Below are positions 18,159 through 26,881 of a DNA stretch of 64,000 bases, piece after piece (positions within the stretch are counted from its first letter, which is position 1; each line of letters begins with the position of its first letter). The stretch is from CALBPI01 sp038521865 (GTDB lineage: Bacteria > Pseudomonadota > Gammaproteobacteria > Steroidobacterales > Woeseiaceae). The notes beneath the pieces are model-generated. The model saw nothing but the letters and a program-made list of their open reading frames with translations, did not search any database and was not told the origin of the DNA. The position numbers were made by a program, and so were the translations under genes. Location of the stretch: the NCBI GenBank assembly GCA_038521865.1, contig JBCBKO010000002.1, positions 372,001 through 436,000 of the forward strand. Reading direction: 5' to 3'.

Positions 18159-18986
18159 TCAGTAGGCGGTGAGTGTGTCTTCTGCGCAGTTCAAGACGCA
18201 GCCAACGACGTTATGGCCCGCAAGCGTGCTTAGTGTTTCCTCAATTGCGGACTCTGAAGTCCTGCCGGACGCTGCGATAACCAGGACGGCATCAACATTT
18301 CTCAGAAAATGTACGGTGTCACCAGACCCGAGGACGGACGGCATATCAAACAAGACAATCCTGTTGGCATAGCGTTGCTTGGCTTCCTGAGCCAGTTCCG
18401 ATGCCGCCATGCTATCGATCAATCCGCCAGGGATGTCGACTGGCTGGCGCACTGGCAACACAGACAAGCGAGGAATTCCCGGAGAAAAGAGTGTCTCCGA
18501 GACGCTGGCCTTGGCGCGAAGTACGTCTTCGATCCCATACTGAGGTGAGACGCCAAGGTACTCCGCGATTTTAGGACGCCGGAAATCCAGATCTACCAAC
18601 AGACAGGTACGCGCTGGTGACGCCACCAACCGAATGGCGAGATTCAAGGCGGTAACGCTCTTGCCGTCCCCACCAACCGGACTGACTACGGCAATACTGT
18701 TCCAGCCATTAGCGGAGGCACGATCCACCACTCGTGACGCCAAAAGATCATAGGCCCGCGCAACCTCATCATCAGCGCCTGGCGGACGTATCCGATTGCG
18801 CTCTAGCGTCTTGCCGTCAACCGGGATGCTTCGCGTCACGTCGAATTGTATATCTCTGTCTTCGCCAGACTCGACGGGAACGTTGCCACGCCCCGTCGGT
18901 GGGAGCGCCTCTACAACACGGTCCGTCTGTGGTTGGTATTTGCGATCCTTTTCAGCTCGCTCCAATGCCTGTTTGATTCTTTCCAT
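18159..18986 (-). CDS. CpsD/CapB-type ATPase (probable tyrosine autokinase) for exopolysaccharide control
   Basis: About 275 residues. After an N-terminal linker (MERIKQALERAEKDRKYQ) it has a Walker A-like motif (GGDGKS, about 105-110), Walker A' (LLVDLDFRRPKI, about 129-140) and a Walker B-like IVLFDMP. Proteins of this type cycle between phosphorylated and free states to set polymer length with the Wzz partner. The C terminus ends in a single tyrosine (TAY) and lacks a long tyrosine cluster, so autokinase activity is likely but not certain. I chose the ATG at 18986: it starts with the family's typical N terminus, whereas a longer in-frame start at 19130 would overlap the Wzz gene by 124 bases. 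Confidence 0.88.
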   Translation of the reverse strand: MERIKQALERAEKDRKYQPQTDRVVEALPPTGRGNVPVESGEDRDIQFDVTRSIPVDGKTLERNRIRPPGADDEVARAYDLLASRVVDRASANGWNSIAVVSPVGGDGKSVTALNLAIRLVASPARTCLLVDLDFRRPKIAEYLGVSPQYGIEDVLRAKASVSETLFSPGIPRLSVLPVRQPVDIPGGLIDSMAASELAQEAKQRYANRIVLFDMPSVLGSGDTVHFLRNVDAVLVIAASGRTSESAIEETLSTLAGHNVVGCVLNCAEDTLTAY

Positions 18987-19006
18987 CGTCGCTTCTTCGA
19001 TTGGTT

Positions 19007-20761
19007 TTAGAGCGCTCCGATTCGACGCATCACTGAATAGAACAGTACGTCGATCGGCATGAAAAACACGTGGATCAGAAACACCATGAGCAGTCCAAGC
19101 AGGCCTGCTCCGGCTAAAGCAACCAGCCATCGTCGCTGGTTGCGTTTGTTGTCCGCAGAAGTCCTGATCGTCGGGATCATCCCGAGAACGGGAAGCTCGG
19201 CGATGCGCTCGAGCGTCTGACGATCACGAACCGTATCGTCCAGACCCTCTGCCAGCACAATTGCAAAAGCACCGAGTCCGAGCGCCAACACCGCCCCCAG
19301 ACCGATCAAAAGCGGCCTGTCCGGACTAGCCGGTTGTTCGGCCGGAAGCGGTGGTTCGATTACCGTCAAACGCTCCCCTCTCCGATCCGCTTCGAGGTTC
19401 TGCGCGAGTCGCGCCTCCATCTCGCGGGCCTTGAGGTTGCGATACTTGCTGCGTTGGTCATCGAGCTCCAGCTGCAGAGCAAAGTAGTCCTTCTCCAGCA
19501 CCGGAGTTGCTTCAAGACGTTGTTGATAGTTAACCACCCTGGCGCGGAGCTGCGCGCGCGAGGCCTCGAGGCTTTGCATCTCTGCGAGTGCGGCTGCAAG
19601 TTGCGCCTTGATCTGGCGATAGCCCGGATCGGTATTCTCGAAGTCGCCGTCGTCTGCACGTGCCTCGATCTCGGCGATACGTCGATCGAGATCCCGAACA
19701 TCAGGGTGATTGGCGGATAGTCTGCCCGCCAGTGCGTTGCGCTCCGCTCGCAAACTCGCAACGATATCCAGCGAAGCATTTTGTTCCGCGGCGCCCTGCG
19801 CTAGCCCAGCCTCCAACCCAGCGATCTCTCGTCGAGTACGAACGACATCCGGATGGCGATCAGAGTAGAGCGATTCGAATGTTGCTAATTCTGACCTGAG
19901 AAACTTCAGACGATCTGCCGGTGAGTAAATTCGTTCGCCATTTTCGGTGAACAGCGTGCCACCCGAAGACAATCGCGCCACTTCTGCGTCGAGGTAAATC
20001 CGGCGCTCGTTTACGGCTCTCAACTGCCGATCTACTTCCTGCAAATCGCGTTCCGTGCGATCCAGCAACGAGAGATTGAGCTGATTTTGCTCGGGTAACC
20101 GTCCGACGTTCTGGGATTTGAAGGAAGACAGCTGGGCCTCGAGCTCCCGCACTTGCTCATTCACACGCGCCGCCTCGCCGCTAAGAAAAGCGAGCGTCTG
20201 GCTGGTGCTCTCGGTGCGAGTCGCAACATTCTTCTCCAGGAACAAGTTGGTCAACTCGTTCGCTACCTTCAATGCTTGATCAGGCGTGCTACCCAGAAAC
20301 GATAAGGTAAAGGCGATTGTTGCAGAGGTCGGTCGGCCGCTTCGTGGATCCACAACTTCTGCAGAAATCATCCGCATCCGCGTGTCTTCGCGCATCTCCT
20401 CGAGAACAACCTCTCGAGGCTCACTCCTCACCAAGTCTTCATACAAACCGTAGTCGTTGATGATGCGCAGCAGGTTTGATGTCGTCATTACCTGCTGACT
20501 CAACACCTGAATACGCTGGTCTGCATAGGAAGTGATCGTCGAGCGCACAAGATCCTGCGGAATCTCCTGCTGCTCGATCAGGATCGTCGCAGCGCTTTCA
20601 TACTTCGCGGGCCAAAGCATGACCACGAGAACGATCAAAGCGAAAGACGCCAGAGCCGTGGTGAGCGCCAGTTTTCCGCGCCGCTTAAGCGCGTTCCAGT
20701 TCTGACGCAGTGTTCGCCCCTGCGGTTCAGACATATCCGCTGTCATTACGTGCGCATGCAT
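19007..20761 (-). CDS. Wzz-family polysaccharide chain-length determinant
   Basis: 584 residues. An N-terminal membrane helix (about 30-52) is followed by a long periplasmic coiled-coil region (about 150-460), a second membrane helix (about 490-512) with the LAEGLDDTVRD motif, and an extra hydrophobic C terminus (about 545-575) ending MPIDVLFYSVMRR. It controls polymer length and copolymerises with the ATPase downstream. The ATG overlaps the stop of the outer-membrane barrel gene by one base (TGATG), a sign of translational coupling. Internal ATGs at 20746 and 20734 are possible alternatives. Confidence 0.9.
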   Translation of the reverse strand: MHAHVMTADMSEPQGRTLRQNWNALKRRGKLALTTALASFALIVLVVMLWPAKYESAATILIEQQEIPQDLVRSTITSYADQRIQVLSQQVMTTSNLLRIINDYGLYEDLVRSEPREVVLEEMREDTRMRMISAEVVDPRSGRPTSATIAFTLSFLGSTPDQALKVANELTNLFLEKNVATRTESTSQTLAFLSGEAARVNEQVRELEAQLSSFKSQNVGRLPEQNQLNLSLLDRTERDLQEVDRQLRAVNERRIYLDAEVARLSSGGTLFTENGERIYSPADRLKFLRSELATFESLYSDRHPDVVRTRREIAGLEAGLAQGAAEQNASLDIVASLRAERNALAGRLSANHPDVRDLDRRIAEIEARADDGDFENTDPGYRQIKAQLAAALAEMQSLEASRAQLRARVVNYQQRLEATPVLEKDYFALQLELDDQRSKYRNLKAREMEARLAQNLEADRRGERLTVIEPPLPAEQPASPDRPLLIGLGAVLALGLGAFAIVLAEGLDDTVRDRQTLERIAELPVLGMIPTIRTSADNKRNQRRWLVALAGAGLLGLLMVFLIHVFFMPIDVLFYSVMRRIGAL

Positions 20762-21936
20762 CAGCTGTTCTCTTGGTGAAATCGATAAGTCAGAGAAAGG
20801 TAAACACTGTCACCACGCGCCTCGTCGGCTCGCAGATCGAATGCCTGGGTACGATGGCTTGCCTCGAAGCGCCACGACCATGATGGTGACCAGAGCAAGT
20901 CAAGAGCAGCGCTGTAGCGAGCCGCGGTTCGATCGTTCTCGCGGACACCGGTACTGTTGACTTCATCAAAATCACGATGGAGTGTCGCCAACCGCAGCGA
21001 TAGTCTTTCCGAAAAGCGATGGCGCCAACTCGCCGACCAGTACCGTCGCGTGGTCAAAATTCCGTTGCCTGCCGGTTGAACCTGCTGGCCGGCGGTAAAC
21101 GTCAGGTCATTGGTTAACCAACGCTTCCTAAGCTCCGCGTCTAACCGGAAGTCTGCGCTCGACGATTCGTCAATGAAAAAGAACGGACCGAAAAATACTC
21201 GTGACTCGGTATCGATCCAGTTGCGGCCGACTGAAACTGACGATTCAAGGGTTTCCGAATGCTGACGTCGGAAACCGACGGACGCACCTACAGTACTAGA
21301 CTGGCTGATGTTGTTATCCGTATCGAACTCTGTGGTGTCAGCGGCAAAGATCCAGGTCATCTGTTGCGATGACTGCCACGAGAATTCGCCGGTATAAGTC
21401 TCGAATTCGAAATCAGAAAAATTACTGTCGTCCAGATAGCGAACATCCTGCATGCTCGTTCGAAGCCCAACGGCTGCCTGCTCTGTTAGTTGCCACGTTG
21501 CACCAAGAGATCGGGTATCAGCATCACGTTGTACGGTGTTATCTGGAAGGCCGGTGTCCTCGATTGCGTTCGCGAGCGTGTTGACTCGCTGGCGTCCGAT
21601 CGACGCATTCACAAACCAGGTTTCGGCGCTGTAGCGCCAGTTGCCGACGGCTCCGAAATCTGTATCCACATCGGCATCAAGGCCGGGGTATTCGACCTGC
21701 GTTGCGTTAGCAACCAAACCGAATGTTGTTTTCGCATTGGTTGCATCGAACGCCCACGATGTTCGCGCGCGATAGAGCGGCGTATCGATGAGATCAATTT
21801 CGTTCAGCCGCAGATTCCCATCGTACCCACTACGTAATTCCAGGGTGCCGTCGGAGTTCCAAGCCCAACCACCGAATGCTGGTGAACCGGTGAATGACGC
21901 TAAGCCAAGCGCAAGCAATGTAGCGGGCAAGCGCAT
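20761..21936 (-). CDS. Outer-membrane beta-barrel protein of the exopolysaccharide locus
   Basis: About 391 residues. A signal peptide (MRLPATLLALGLASFTGSPAFG) is followed by alternating polar and aromatic beta strands to the end, and the last strand finishes SLTYRFHQENS. Barrel proteins occupy this position, between Wza-like and Wzz-like genes, in EpsH-type loci and are thought to help polymer cross the outer membrane. The ATG at 21936 is one base after the Wza-like stop. A longer in-frame start at 22041 lies inside the Wza-like gene and would hide the signal peptide, so I rejected it. Confidence 0.82.
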   Translation of the reverse strand: MRLPATLLALGLASFTGSPAFGGWAWNSDGTLELRSGYDGNLRLNEIDLIDTPLYRARTSWAFDATNAKTTFGLVANATQVEYPGLDADVDTDFGAVGNWRYSAETWFVNASIGRQRVNTLANAIEDTGLPDNTVQRDADTRSLGATWQLTEQAAVGLRTSMQDVRYLDDSNFSDFEFETYTGEFSWQSSQQMTWIFAADTTEFDTDNNISQSSTVGASVGFRRQHSETLESSVSVGRNWIDTESRVFFGPFFFIDESSSADFRLDAELRKRWLTNDLTFTAGQQVQPAGNGILTTRRYWSASWRHRFSERLSLRLATLHRDFDEVNSTGVRENDRTAARYSAALDLLWSPSWSWRFEASHRTQAFDLRADEARGDSVYLSLTYRFHQENS

Positions 21937-21937
21937 G

Positions 21938-22501
21938 CTAGTTGACCACCACCGTGTCACCGTTCTGGAGGAGAATATTCTGTTCGAGCTTCTTCCCGCG
22001 CGCGACCTCGTTGTAGGCAAACCGCAGCGCCTTTGACTCACCGTCGATGCGTCGAATGATGCGTATGCCGTTTACGTCGGCGTACGCCGTCATACCGCCT
22101 GCGAGGCTCAGTGCCTGCATGACATCCAGCTCGCCGTCCAACACAAAGACTCCGGGTCGATTGACCTTACCGATCACATAAATGCGACTGCCGCGCACTT
22201 CGAGCAACGCAACAGTCACCACCGGATCGTCAATATATTCCGACAGGCGTGTCGTGATTTCGGCGGATATTTCACTCACAGTTTTGCCGGAAGCGGATAG
22301 ATCGCCAGCTAACGGAAAACTGATCGCGCCGTCCGGCGCGACAAGCACCTCTCGGCTTAGGTCAGGATCCTTCCAGACTGTCACGGCAAGACGATCGCCA
22401 GCGGTCAGTGTGTAACCCACACCCTCCGCCAGAACGGGATGAGCTGCGGTGATCCACACCGCAGCCGCCACGCAAACTACTGCTCTATACAAGTTAATCA
22501 T
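21938..22501 (-). CDS. Wza-family polysaccharide export protein (short form)
   Basis: 187 residues. A signal peptide ending ALA-x (about 1-25) is followed by the Poly_export domain (YTLTAGDRLAVTVWKDPDLS and the APDGAISFPLAGDL motif) and an SLBB domain with YVIGKVNRPGVFVL. It lacks the large extra SLBB repeats and the C-terminal amphipathic helix of classic Wza, which is normal for the short EpsE-type exporters of exosortase loci. No lipobox cysteine is visible, so it is probably not a lipoprotein. It would form or gate the periplasmic part of the export channel with the barrel protein downstream. Confidence 0.9.
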   Translation of the reverse strand: MINLYRAVVCVAAAVWITAAHPVLAEGVGYTLTAGDRLAVTVWKDPDLSREVLVAPDGAISFPLAGDLSASGKTVSEISAEITTRLSEYIDDPVVTVALLEVRGSRIYVIGKVNRPGVFVLDGELDVMQALSLAGGMTAYADVNGIRIIRRIDGESKALRFAYNEVARGKKLEQNILLQNGDTVVVN

Positions 22502-22533
22502 CGGCCTGATACCACTCGCTGGTTCAAGTACGC

Positions 22534-23040
22534 TCAGGCAAGGGCGCTCATCGCCCCTTCACACGTTTCAGTGCGCCGGCGCGAGAACCACCAGAAGGCG
22601 AAGAAGCCGCTAGCGAGCAGGATCATTGCTGAGGGCAAAGGAACCGGATTTACAACGACGTCGATGCCGTAGAGACCGACCGCGTTATCAGACTCCGCGG
22701 CCGCGAATACCTGAATGAAATAGTGGCCCGGCGCTGCAAAAAACGTCAGAACCCCCTCACCGTTGAGTGCCCCAAGGGTTCGGGACCCTGTCGTGAGCAG
22801 TAAAGACAACGTATCGAGTGGCTGCGACGGGAACGCATAGTCGAGCAGGTTTAAATCAAAAAAACCTTCCTCGGCTACCTGAAACGAAAACACCGAGAAA
22901 TCAGATCCGATAACGGTTTGAGTAGCCGCGCAAACACTGTCGTCACTATCGCCCTTGCATTTCACCGTGCTCGCGTCGGCTGTGGTGCCGATGACGCCGA
23001 GCATTACGCTGGTCAACAGCATCAAAAATCTTCTGTTCAT
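22534..23040 (-). CDS. Small VPLPA-tail exosortase substrate with a single repeat module
   Basis: 168 residues. A signal peptide (MNRRFLMLLTSVMLGVIGTTADA) and a short Cys-containing stretch precede one beta-rich module (about 48-125). The tail has VPLPS, a hydrophobic helix and RRR, the tripartite signal read by exosortases. The module (F.V...G.....LLDYAFPSQPLDTL.....G...LG.L.G...FF.APGHY) matches the repeats of the 652-residue protein at the other end of the operon. The ATG at 23040 has a strong GAGAGGAG upstream; a longer start at 23154 would run into the RHH gene and was rejected. A role in the matrix or in polymer export is inferred. Confidence 0.82.
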   Translation of the reverse strand: MNRRFLMLLTSVMLGVIGTTADASTVKCKGDSDDSVCAATQTVIGSDFSVFSFQVAEEGFFDLNLLDYAFPSQPLDTLSLLLTTGSRTLGALNGEGVLTFFAAPGHYFIQVFAAAESDNAVGLYGIDVVVNPVPLPSAMILLASGFFAFWWFSRRRTETCEGAMSALA

Positions 23041-23071
23041 GCTCCTCTCCCTCTTGTTAAGTCGACGCGCT

Positions 23072-23560
23072 CTAGCCAGCGACTGCGTGTTGGTCGTTGT
23101 CCTGGTACAAGTATTTTCTATACAGAAACTCGCGAAACCGTTGACGCAAGCCACTCAGGCTTTCCTCTTGGTCTCCGGAGCTTCCTAACAGTGCGTGCAG
23201 CTGAACAATCGCAGCCGCCTCCTCGCGAAACGTACGTACTAGAAGCGCGATGTCTTTGGCGTCGACCTGTTTTTCCGTGCCGACGACACCCTCGTTGATG
23301 ATTCGCTCAAGTTGCCGGGAATCGATCGAGAAGAATCGCAAGAGCTCGGCACCCGACTCGACGAAAATCGGAAGTAAATCGACGCCTTGCGCCTCGGTGT
23401 CTTGCAACGTGCCAAGTCGCGACAAGGTCATGTCGATCGCGTACCTCAACACGTCGGCTTCTCGGACCTGCAACCGATCTGCGACGGTCTTCAGCTTCGT
23501 CCGATCCGTCTCACTGAGCCTCAGGGAAATTGCGTTTGTTCTTCCGGCCACGTTTGTCAT
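23072..23560 (-). CDS. Ribbon-helix-helix-like putative regulator of the exopolysaccharide operon
   Basis: 162 residues. The first 45 or so (RTNAISLRLSETDRTKLKTVADRLQVREADVLRYAI) have the pattern of a ribbon-helix-helix DNA-binding domain: a short beta strand with alternating residues, then two helices. The rest is mostly helical and has no domain I can name. It is the first gene of the minus-strand exopolysaccharide operon, 31 bases before the VPLPA-tail gene, and faces the divergent flippase operon. Direct and inverted repeats in the 186-base divergent region are candidate binding sites. A regulatory role is inferred from fold pattern and position. Confidence 0.68.
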   Translation of the reverse strand: MTNVAGRTNAISLRLSETDRTKLKTVADRLQVREADVLRYAIDMTLSRLGTLQDTEAQGVDLLPIFVESGAELLRFFSIDSRQLERIINEGVVGTEKQVDAKDIALLVRTFREEAAAIVQLHALLGSSGDQEESLSGLRQRFREFLYRKYLYQDNDQHAVAG

Positions 23561-23621
23561 CGCTCCGCTAGTGGACTGCGATACGAAAGTTAGTCTCCGG
23601 ATATAACCTCAGCGTAACTCG

Positions 23622-23679
23622 CGTATGACGAATGCGTCACAAACGCATACGTAGCGCTGACTGATGTATGACGATTGCG
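23622..23679. promoter_or_regulatory. Repeat-rich divergent control region between the two polysaccharide operons
   Basis: GTATGACGAATGCG at 23623-23636 is repeated as GTATGACGATTGCG at 23666-23679 (13 of 14 bases, start-to-start distance 43, close to four helical turns). The first copy overlaps the inverted repeat TGACG-aatg-CGTCA (23626-23639) and the arms CGTATG (23622-23627) and CATACG (23646-23651). It lies between the starts of the RHH gene (23560) and the flippase gene (23747). The repeats are seen; their use as operators is inferred. Confidence 0.5.
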
Positions 23680-23746
23680 CAACGCCAGCATGACAAAACT
23701 ATGAACTGCCGAAATTATTGAGTTTTTGGGTCTATGATCCCGACCC

Positions 23747-25036
23747 ATGTATGCACGCCTGTTCAAGACGCTTTCAGCCCTACTGCTGGGCACCGGGCAA
23801 GAGGTTTTGTTCCAATTGCTCGGCGCTTTGTTGTGGATTCACTTCTGGGGCGTCCAGACCTACAGCGATTGGTTGCTGCTATCGCTTATCCCGGTACTGA
23901 CGACGCGCGGTGCCGCGGGCGTTTTTCATACCGCGGCCAGCGAGATGATTCAGCGTGTTGCCGAGTCGGATTACGATAGTGCAGCGGTTGTCGTGTCGGC
24001 GCTGCGTCAAGCCCAACGTTGGTGTTTAAGCGGTGCGGCGGTGCTGTTTATCGTTCTTTCCGCATTGCTCGCAGTGTTGAGTGTTGATCGTCAGCTCAGC
24101 GACCTCGCTGTCCTGATGATTACTGCGCTGTTCATTGTTCAGTTCGCACTTTTCCAGTGGCAACAAGCCGAGCTGAATTTCTTGAAGGCAGATCTGCAAG
24201 CTCCAGTGGCAGTGTTGTGGCAAACCGCGTTCCGGAGTGTATTCATTCTCGCTATGCTGGCGCTAAGTCCTATTGCTGGTCCGGCGGTCTGTCTTGCGAC
24301 CGGCGTTGCCCTGCAAGCCGTTGTTCTGGTTATGACTCGGCGCAGCATCCGTTCGTTGAAATCACAATACCCAAGCGCTCGCGCCAGTAGCCAGGAGAGC
24401 ACGGCGGTCCTGCGCGCAGGCTTGCAGTTCTCTGCTTTTCCGCTCGGTCAGGCAGCACTCCACAACCTTGCAGTGTGGACATTGAGCTTGTTGGCGACGC
24501 CCCTCGCCGGGGCCGCATTCCACAATATGCGGACAATTTGTCGAATCGTCGTACTCGTGGCGCGAGCGGCAGAACAGGCGCTGCGCCTCGAGCTATCAGC
24601 GGTTTACACACATGGCAAATTTGACATTGCGAAAGGTGCGATTCGACGCATGATTCAGATGACCTGGGCTTTAGGCGGCGTGCTTTTGGTCGGACTGTGG
24701 ATTTCAGGCCCTTGGGTTTTCTCGATCATTACCCGCTCGGCACTGCCGTTTGAGTTCTCGACATTTGTCCTGCTCGGTTTGTCTGCGTTCGTGTTTGCCC
24801 TCGCTCAGCCATACAGTGCAGCGCTTTTTGCGACCAACCGTCACGGCCCAATGGCAAACCGATATCTGCTGATTTTGGTGACCGCAGGTGTGATCACGAT
24901 TCCATCGGCACTGGCGGGTGGTAGCACGGTCGCCATCGTCATACTGGTAGCCGATATCGCATTGCTCGTACTCGCAAGGCACACCCTCGTGTCGCTTGAT
25001 CGAAACGTTCCTGAGGAAGCAAGCCATGTTGTCTGA
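23747..25036 (+). CDS. Wzx-like polysaccharide flippase
   Basis: 429 residues with about twelve hydrophobic segments and few charged loops. This is the size and layout of the polysaccharide-transporter members of the MOP superfamily, which flip undecaprenyl-linked repeat units across the inner membrane. It is the first gene of a plus-strand operon with a polymerase, an acyltransferase and a sulfotransferase, which supports the role. No good Shine-Dalgarno sequence precedes the ATG; a TATGAT hexamer lies at 23733-23738. The overall match is to the family pattern, not to a specific signature motif. Confidence 0.78.
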   Translation: MYARLFKTLSALLLGTGQEVLFQLLGALLWIHFWGVQTYSDWLLLSLIPVLTTRGAAGVFHTAASEMIQRVAESDYDSAAVVVSALRQAQRWCLSGAAVLFIVLSALLAVLSVDRQLSDLAVLMITALFIVQFALFQWQQAELNFLKADLQAPVAVLWQTAFRSVFILAMLALSPIAGPAVCLATGVALQAVVLVMTRRSIRSLKSQYPSARASSQESTAVLRAGLQFSAFPLGQAALHNLAVWTLSLLATPLAGAAFHNMRTICRIVVLVARAAEQALRLELSAVYTHGKFDIAKGAIRRMIQMTWALGGVLLVGLWISGPWVFSIITRSALPFEFSTFVLLGLSAFVFALAQPYSAALFATNRHGPMANRYLLILVTAGVITIPSALAGGSTVAIVILVADIALLVLARHTLVSLDRNVPEEASHVV

Positions 25037-26279
25037 GTTCTACGTCTGGCTGATCGCACAGGCAGTGCTTCTAGCGGGACTGGTGTTCTCGACGGGGGCT
25101 CGTTTCAAACATCCCGCACGCTTGTTCTCACCAGCGATGTGGTTTGTGCTGTTTTACTCACTCGTATTCTTTCTGCCTCAGTGCTTTATGCCGGCGTTTG
25201 GCTTCCCGCTGATTGGGGCGTACAACGTTGTACAAACCGAAGCACTGGAAGGCGTGCTATCAACCCAACGGGTATTGATTGTCTTCCTCGTCGCCGTTGC
25301 ACTCGGCTGGTTCGGCACGGCACGACGTTCGCCTCGCTTTGCGCGCCTCGCACCTTTGAGCGCCAGAGATGCGAGATTGGGATTACTACTTTTGGTGATC
25401 GGCGGGTTGGCCACCGCCGCAATGATCGCAACCCTGAATCTCAATGCAGCGCGCTCAACTATTGTTGCCAGCAATCTTGGCAAGGTGCTCTATGCGCTTT
25501 CCTTCTGGTTTACGCTCGGATACATGATCCTCGGTGCCTGGTGTATTCGGCGCAAGCGATGGTTCACGCTCCTGGTTCTAACCGGAATTTTTGCAGCAGC
25601 GTTACTTCCGCTCGGCGGACGTGGACGCATTCTCTGGCCGCTCGCCGGATTGGTTGCCTGGGCTGCGATCACAGGTAGCGCAAAGATTCGATTCGGAAAA
25701 ATCGCGTGCGCCGCGGTGATCCTTGCTGTGGTTCTGCAGGCCCTTGACCCTATTTTGCTCTACTACAAGGGATACGACAGCGCCGATCAGGCGATAGCTC
25801 GATTTCAGGAAGGTCTGGAGTTACGCACATGGTTGTTCGGTCGTAATTTCGATGCATTCCACAACCTCGCTGTGATCGTTAACGAAAATAGGATTCCGAA
25901 CTCGCCCCTCTATTTGGTCCAGGGCGCTCAACAGGCATTTATGACAACCTACTTTCCATCGGTTGCCGCTGCGGGTGTAGGCTATCCAGCGACCCTGCCC
26001 GGCGGGCTGTTTCTTGCGGGACGGTGGGTCGGCGTCGCGGGACTGGGACTATTTTTCGGGATGCTGCTCGGTGCGGTTTCCCGGTTGTATGTCAGAAGTC
26101 GATCAGAACTTGCGGTGATCGTTTACTGCATCGCGATGCCGTGGATCGCGCACGTTGGTATCGCCTGGCTCGACAGCTACCTGAAAATGGCTGCGCTCAT
26201 TCTTCCCGGCATTCTTCTGTGTTGGCTGCTTCGTCGTCGGACTTACCGGCCAGCGTTCACGCACGCGCTGCGAGCTTGA
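25026..26279 (+). CDS. Wzy-like polysaccharide polymerase (membrane protein)
   Basis: About 417 residues with about eleven hydrophobic segments and one larger polar loop in the second half (about 255-320). That is the usual plan of O-antigen and exopolysaccharide polymerases. Sequence is poorly conserved in this family, so the call rests on topology and on the position between flippase and acyltransferase genes. I chose the ATG at 25026 (MLSEFYVW), which has GAGGAAG upstream and overlaps the flippase gene by 11 bases; an in-frame start at 24996 is less likely. Confidence 0.7.
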   Translation: MLSEFYVWLIAQAVLLAGLVFSTGARFKHPARLFSPAMWFVLFYSLVFFLPQCFMPAFGFPLIGAYNVVQTEALEGVLSTQRVLIVFLVAVALGWFGTARRSPRFARLAPLSARDARLGLLLLVIGGLATAAMIATLNLNAARSTIVASNLGKVLYALSFWFTLGYMILGAWCIRRKRWFTLLVLTGIFAAALLPLGGRGRILWPLAGLVAWAAITGSAKIRFGKIACAAVILAVVLQALDPILLYYKGYDSADQAIARFQEGLELRTWLFGRNFDAFHNLAVIVNENRIPNSPLYLVQGAQQAFMTTYFPSVAAAGVGYPATLPGGLFLAGRWVGVAGLGLFFGMLLGAVSRLYVRSRSELAVIVYCIAMPWIAHVGIAWLDSYLKMAALILPGILLCWLLRRRTYRPAFTHALRA

Positions 26280-26281
26280 GC

Positions 26282-26881
26282 ATGTTTTATCGTTTCCGAA
26301 TCCCGATAATCATGTTCAGTCGTTTGCTGGGCTTGTTGCCCAAATTCATACTGCGATGGCTCTATCGCTTGTTCCAACCTTGGCCAGGCTTGTTTCCTGT
26401 GCTTATCAGGTACGGTGTTGCGCGCAACCTTTGTGCATCACTCGGTGACAACGTCTATATCGGCAACAATGTGACAATCCAGTTTTTTGAGCGCCTGCGA
26501 ATTGGCAGTAACGTGAGCATCCACACGCAATCCTATATCGACGCAAATGGCGGGATCGATATTGGGGACGACGTGTCAATCGCACACGCCTCCTCTCTCG
26601 TCTCATTCGATCACAGCTGGGATGATCCGACATTACCGATTCGCAAAAACCCATTGATCACCGCCCCCATCCAGATCGCGAGTGACGTCTGGATCGGCGC
26701 GGGCGTGCGTATACTCGCAGGCAGTCGAGTTCCAGGAAGATCCGTAGTTGCCGCCGGCGCTGTTGTAACCCGAAAACTCGAGTCAACCACAGGTTCTCTG
26801 ATTGCGGGTACGCCGGCTCGCACTGTGCGCAGCCTGACCCACCCGATCTGCGAACCAGAACACAATGCCGCCACTGCCTAA
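26282..26881 (+). CDS. Left-handed beta-helix (hexapeptide repeat) O-acyltransferase
   Basis: 199 residues. The hexapeptide repeats are clear (GDNVYIGNNVTIQFF, RIGSNVSIHTQSYI and DVWIGAGVRILAGSRVPGRSVVAAGAVVT), ending with IAGTPARTVRSL as in WbbJ and maltose-acetyltransferase relatives. It probably adds an acetyl group to a sugar of the repeat unit, using acetyl-CoA in the cytoplasm. The ATG at 26282 is 2 bases after the polymerase stop; a longer in-frame start at 26024 would overlap the polymerase gene and was rejected. A second start at 26312 is possible. Confidence 0.87.
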   Translation: MFYRFRIPIIMFSRLLGLLPKFILRWLYRLFQPWPGLFPVLIRYGVARNLCASLGDNVYIGNNVTIQFFERLRIGSNVSIHTQSYIDANGGIDIGDDVSIAHASSLVSFDHSWDDPTLPIRKNPLITAPIQIASDVWIGAGVRILAGSRVPGRSVVAAGAVVTRKLESTTGSLIAGTPARTVRSLTHPICEPEHNAATA

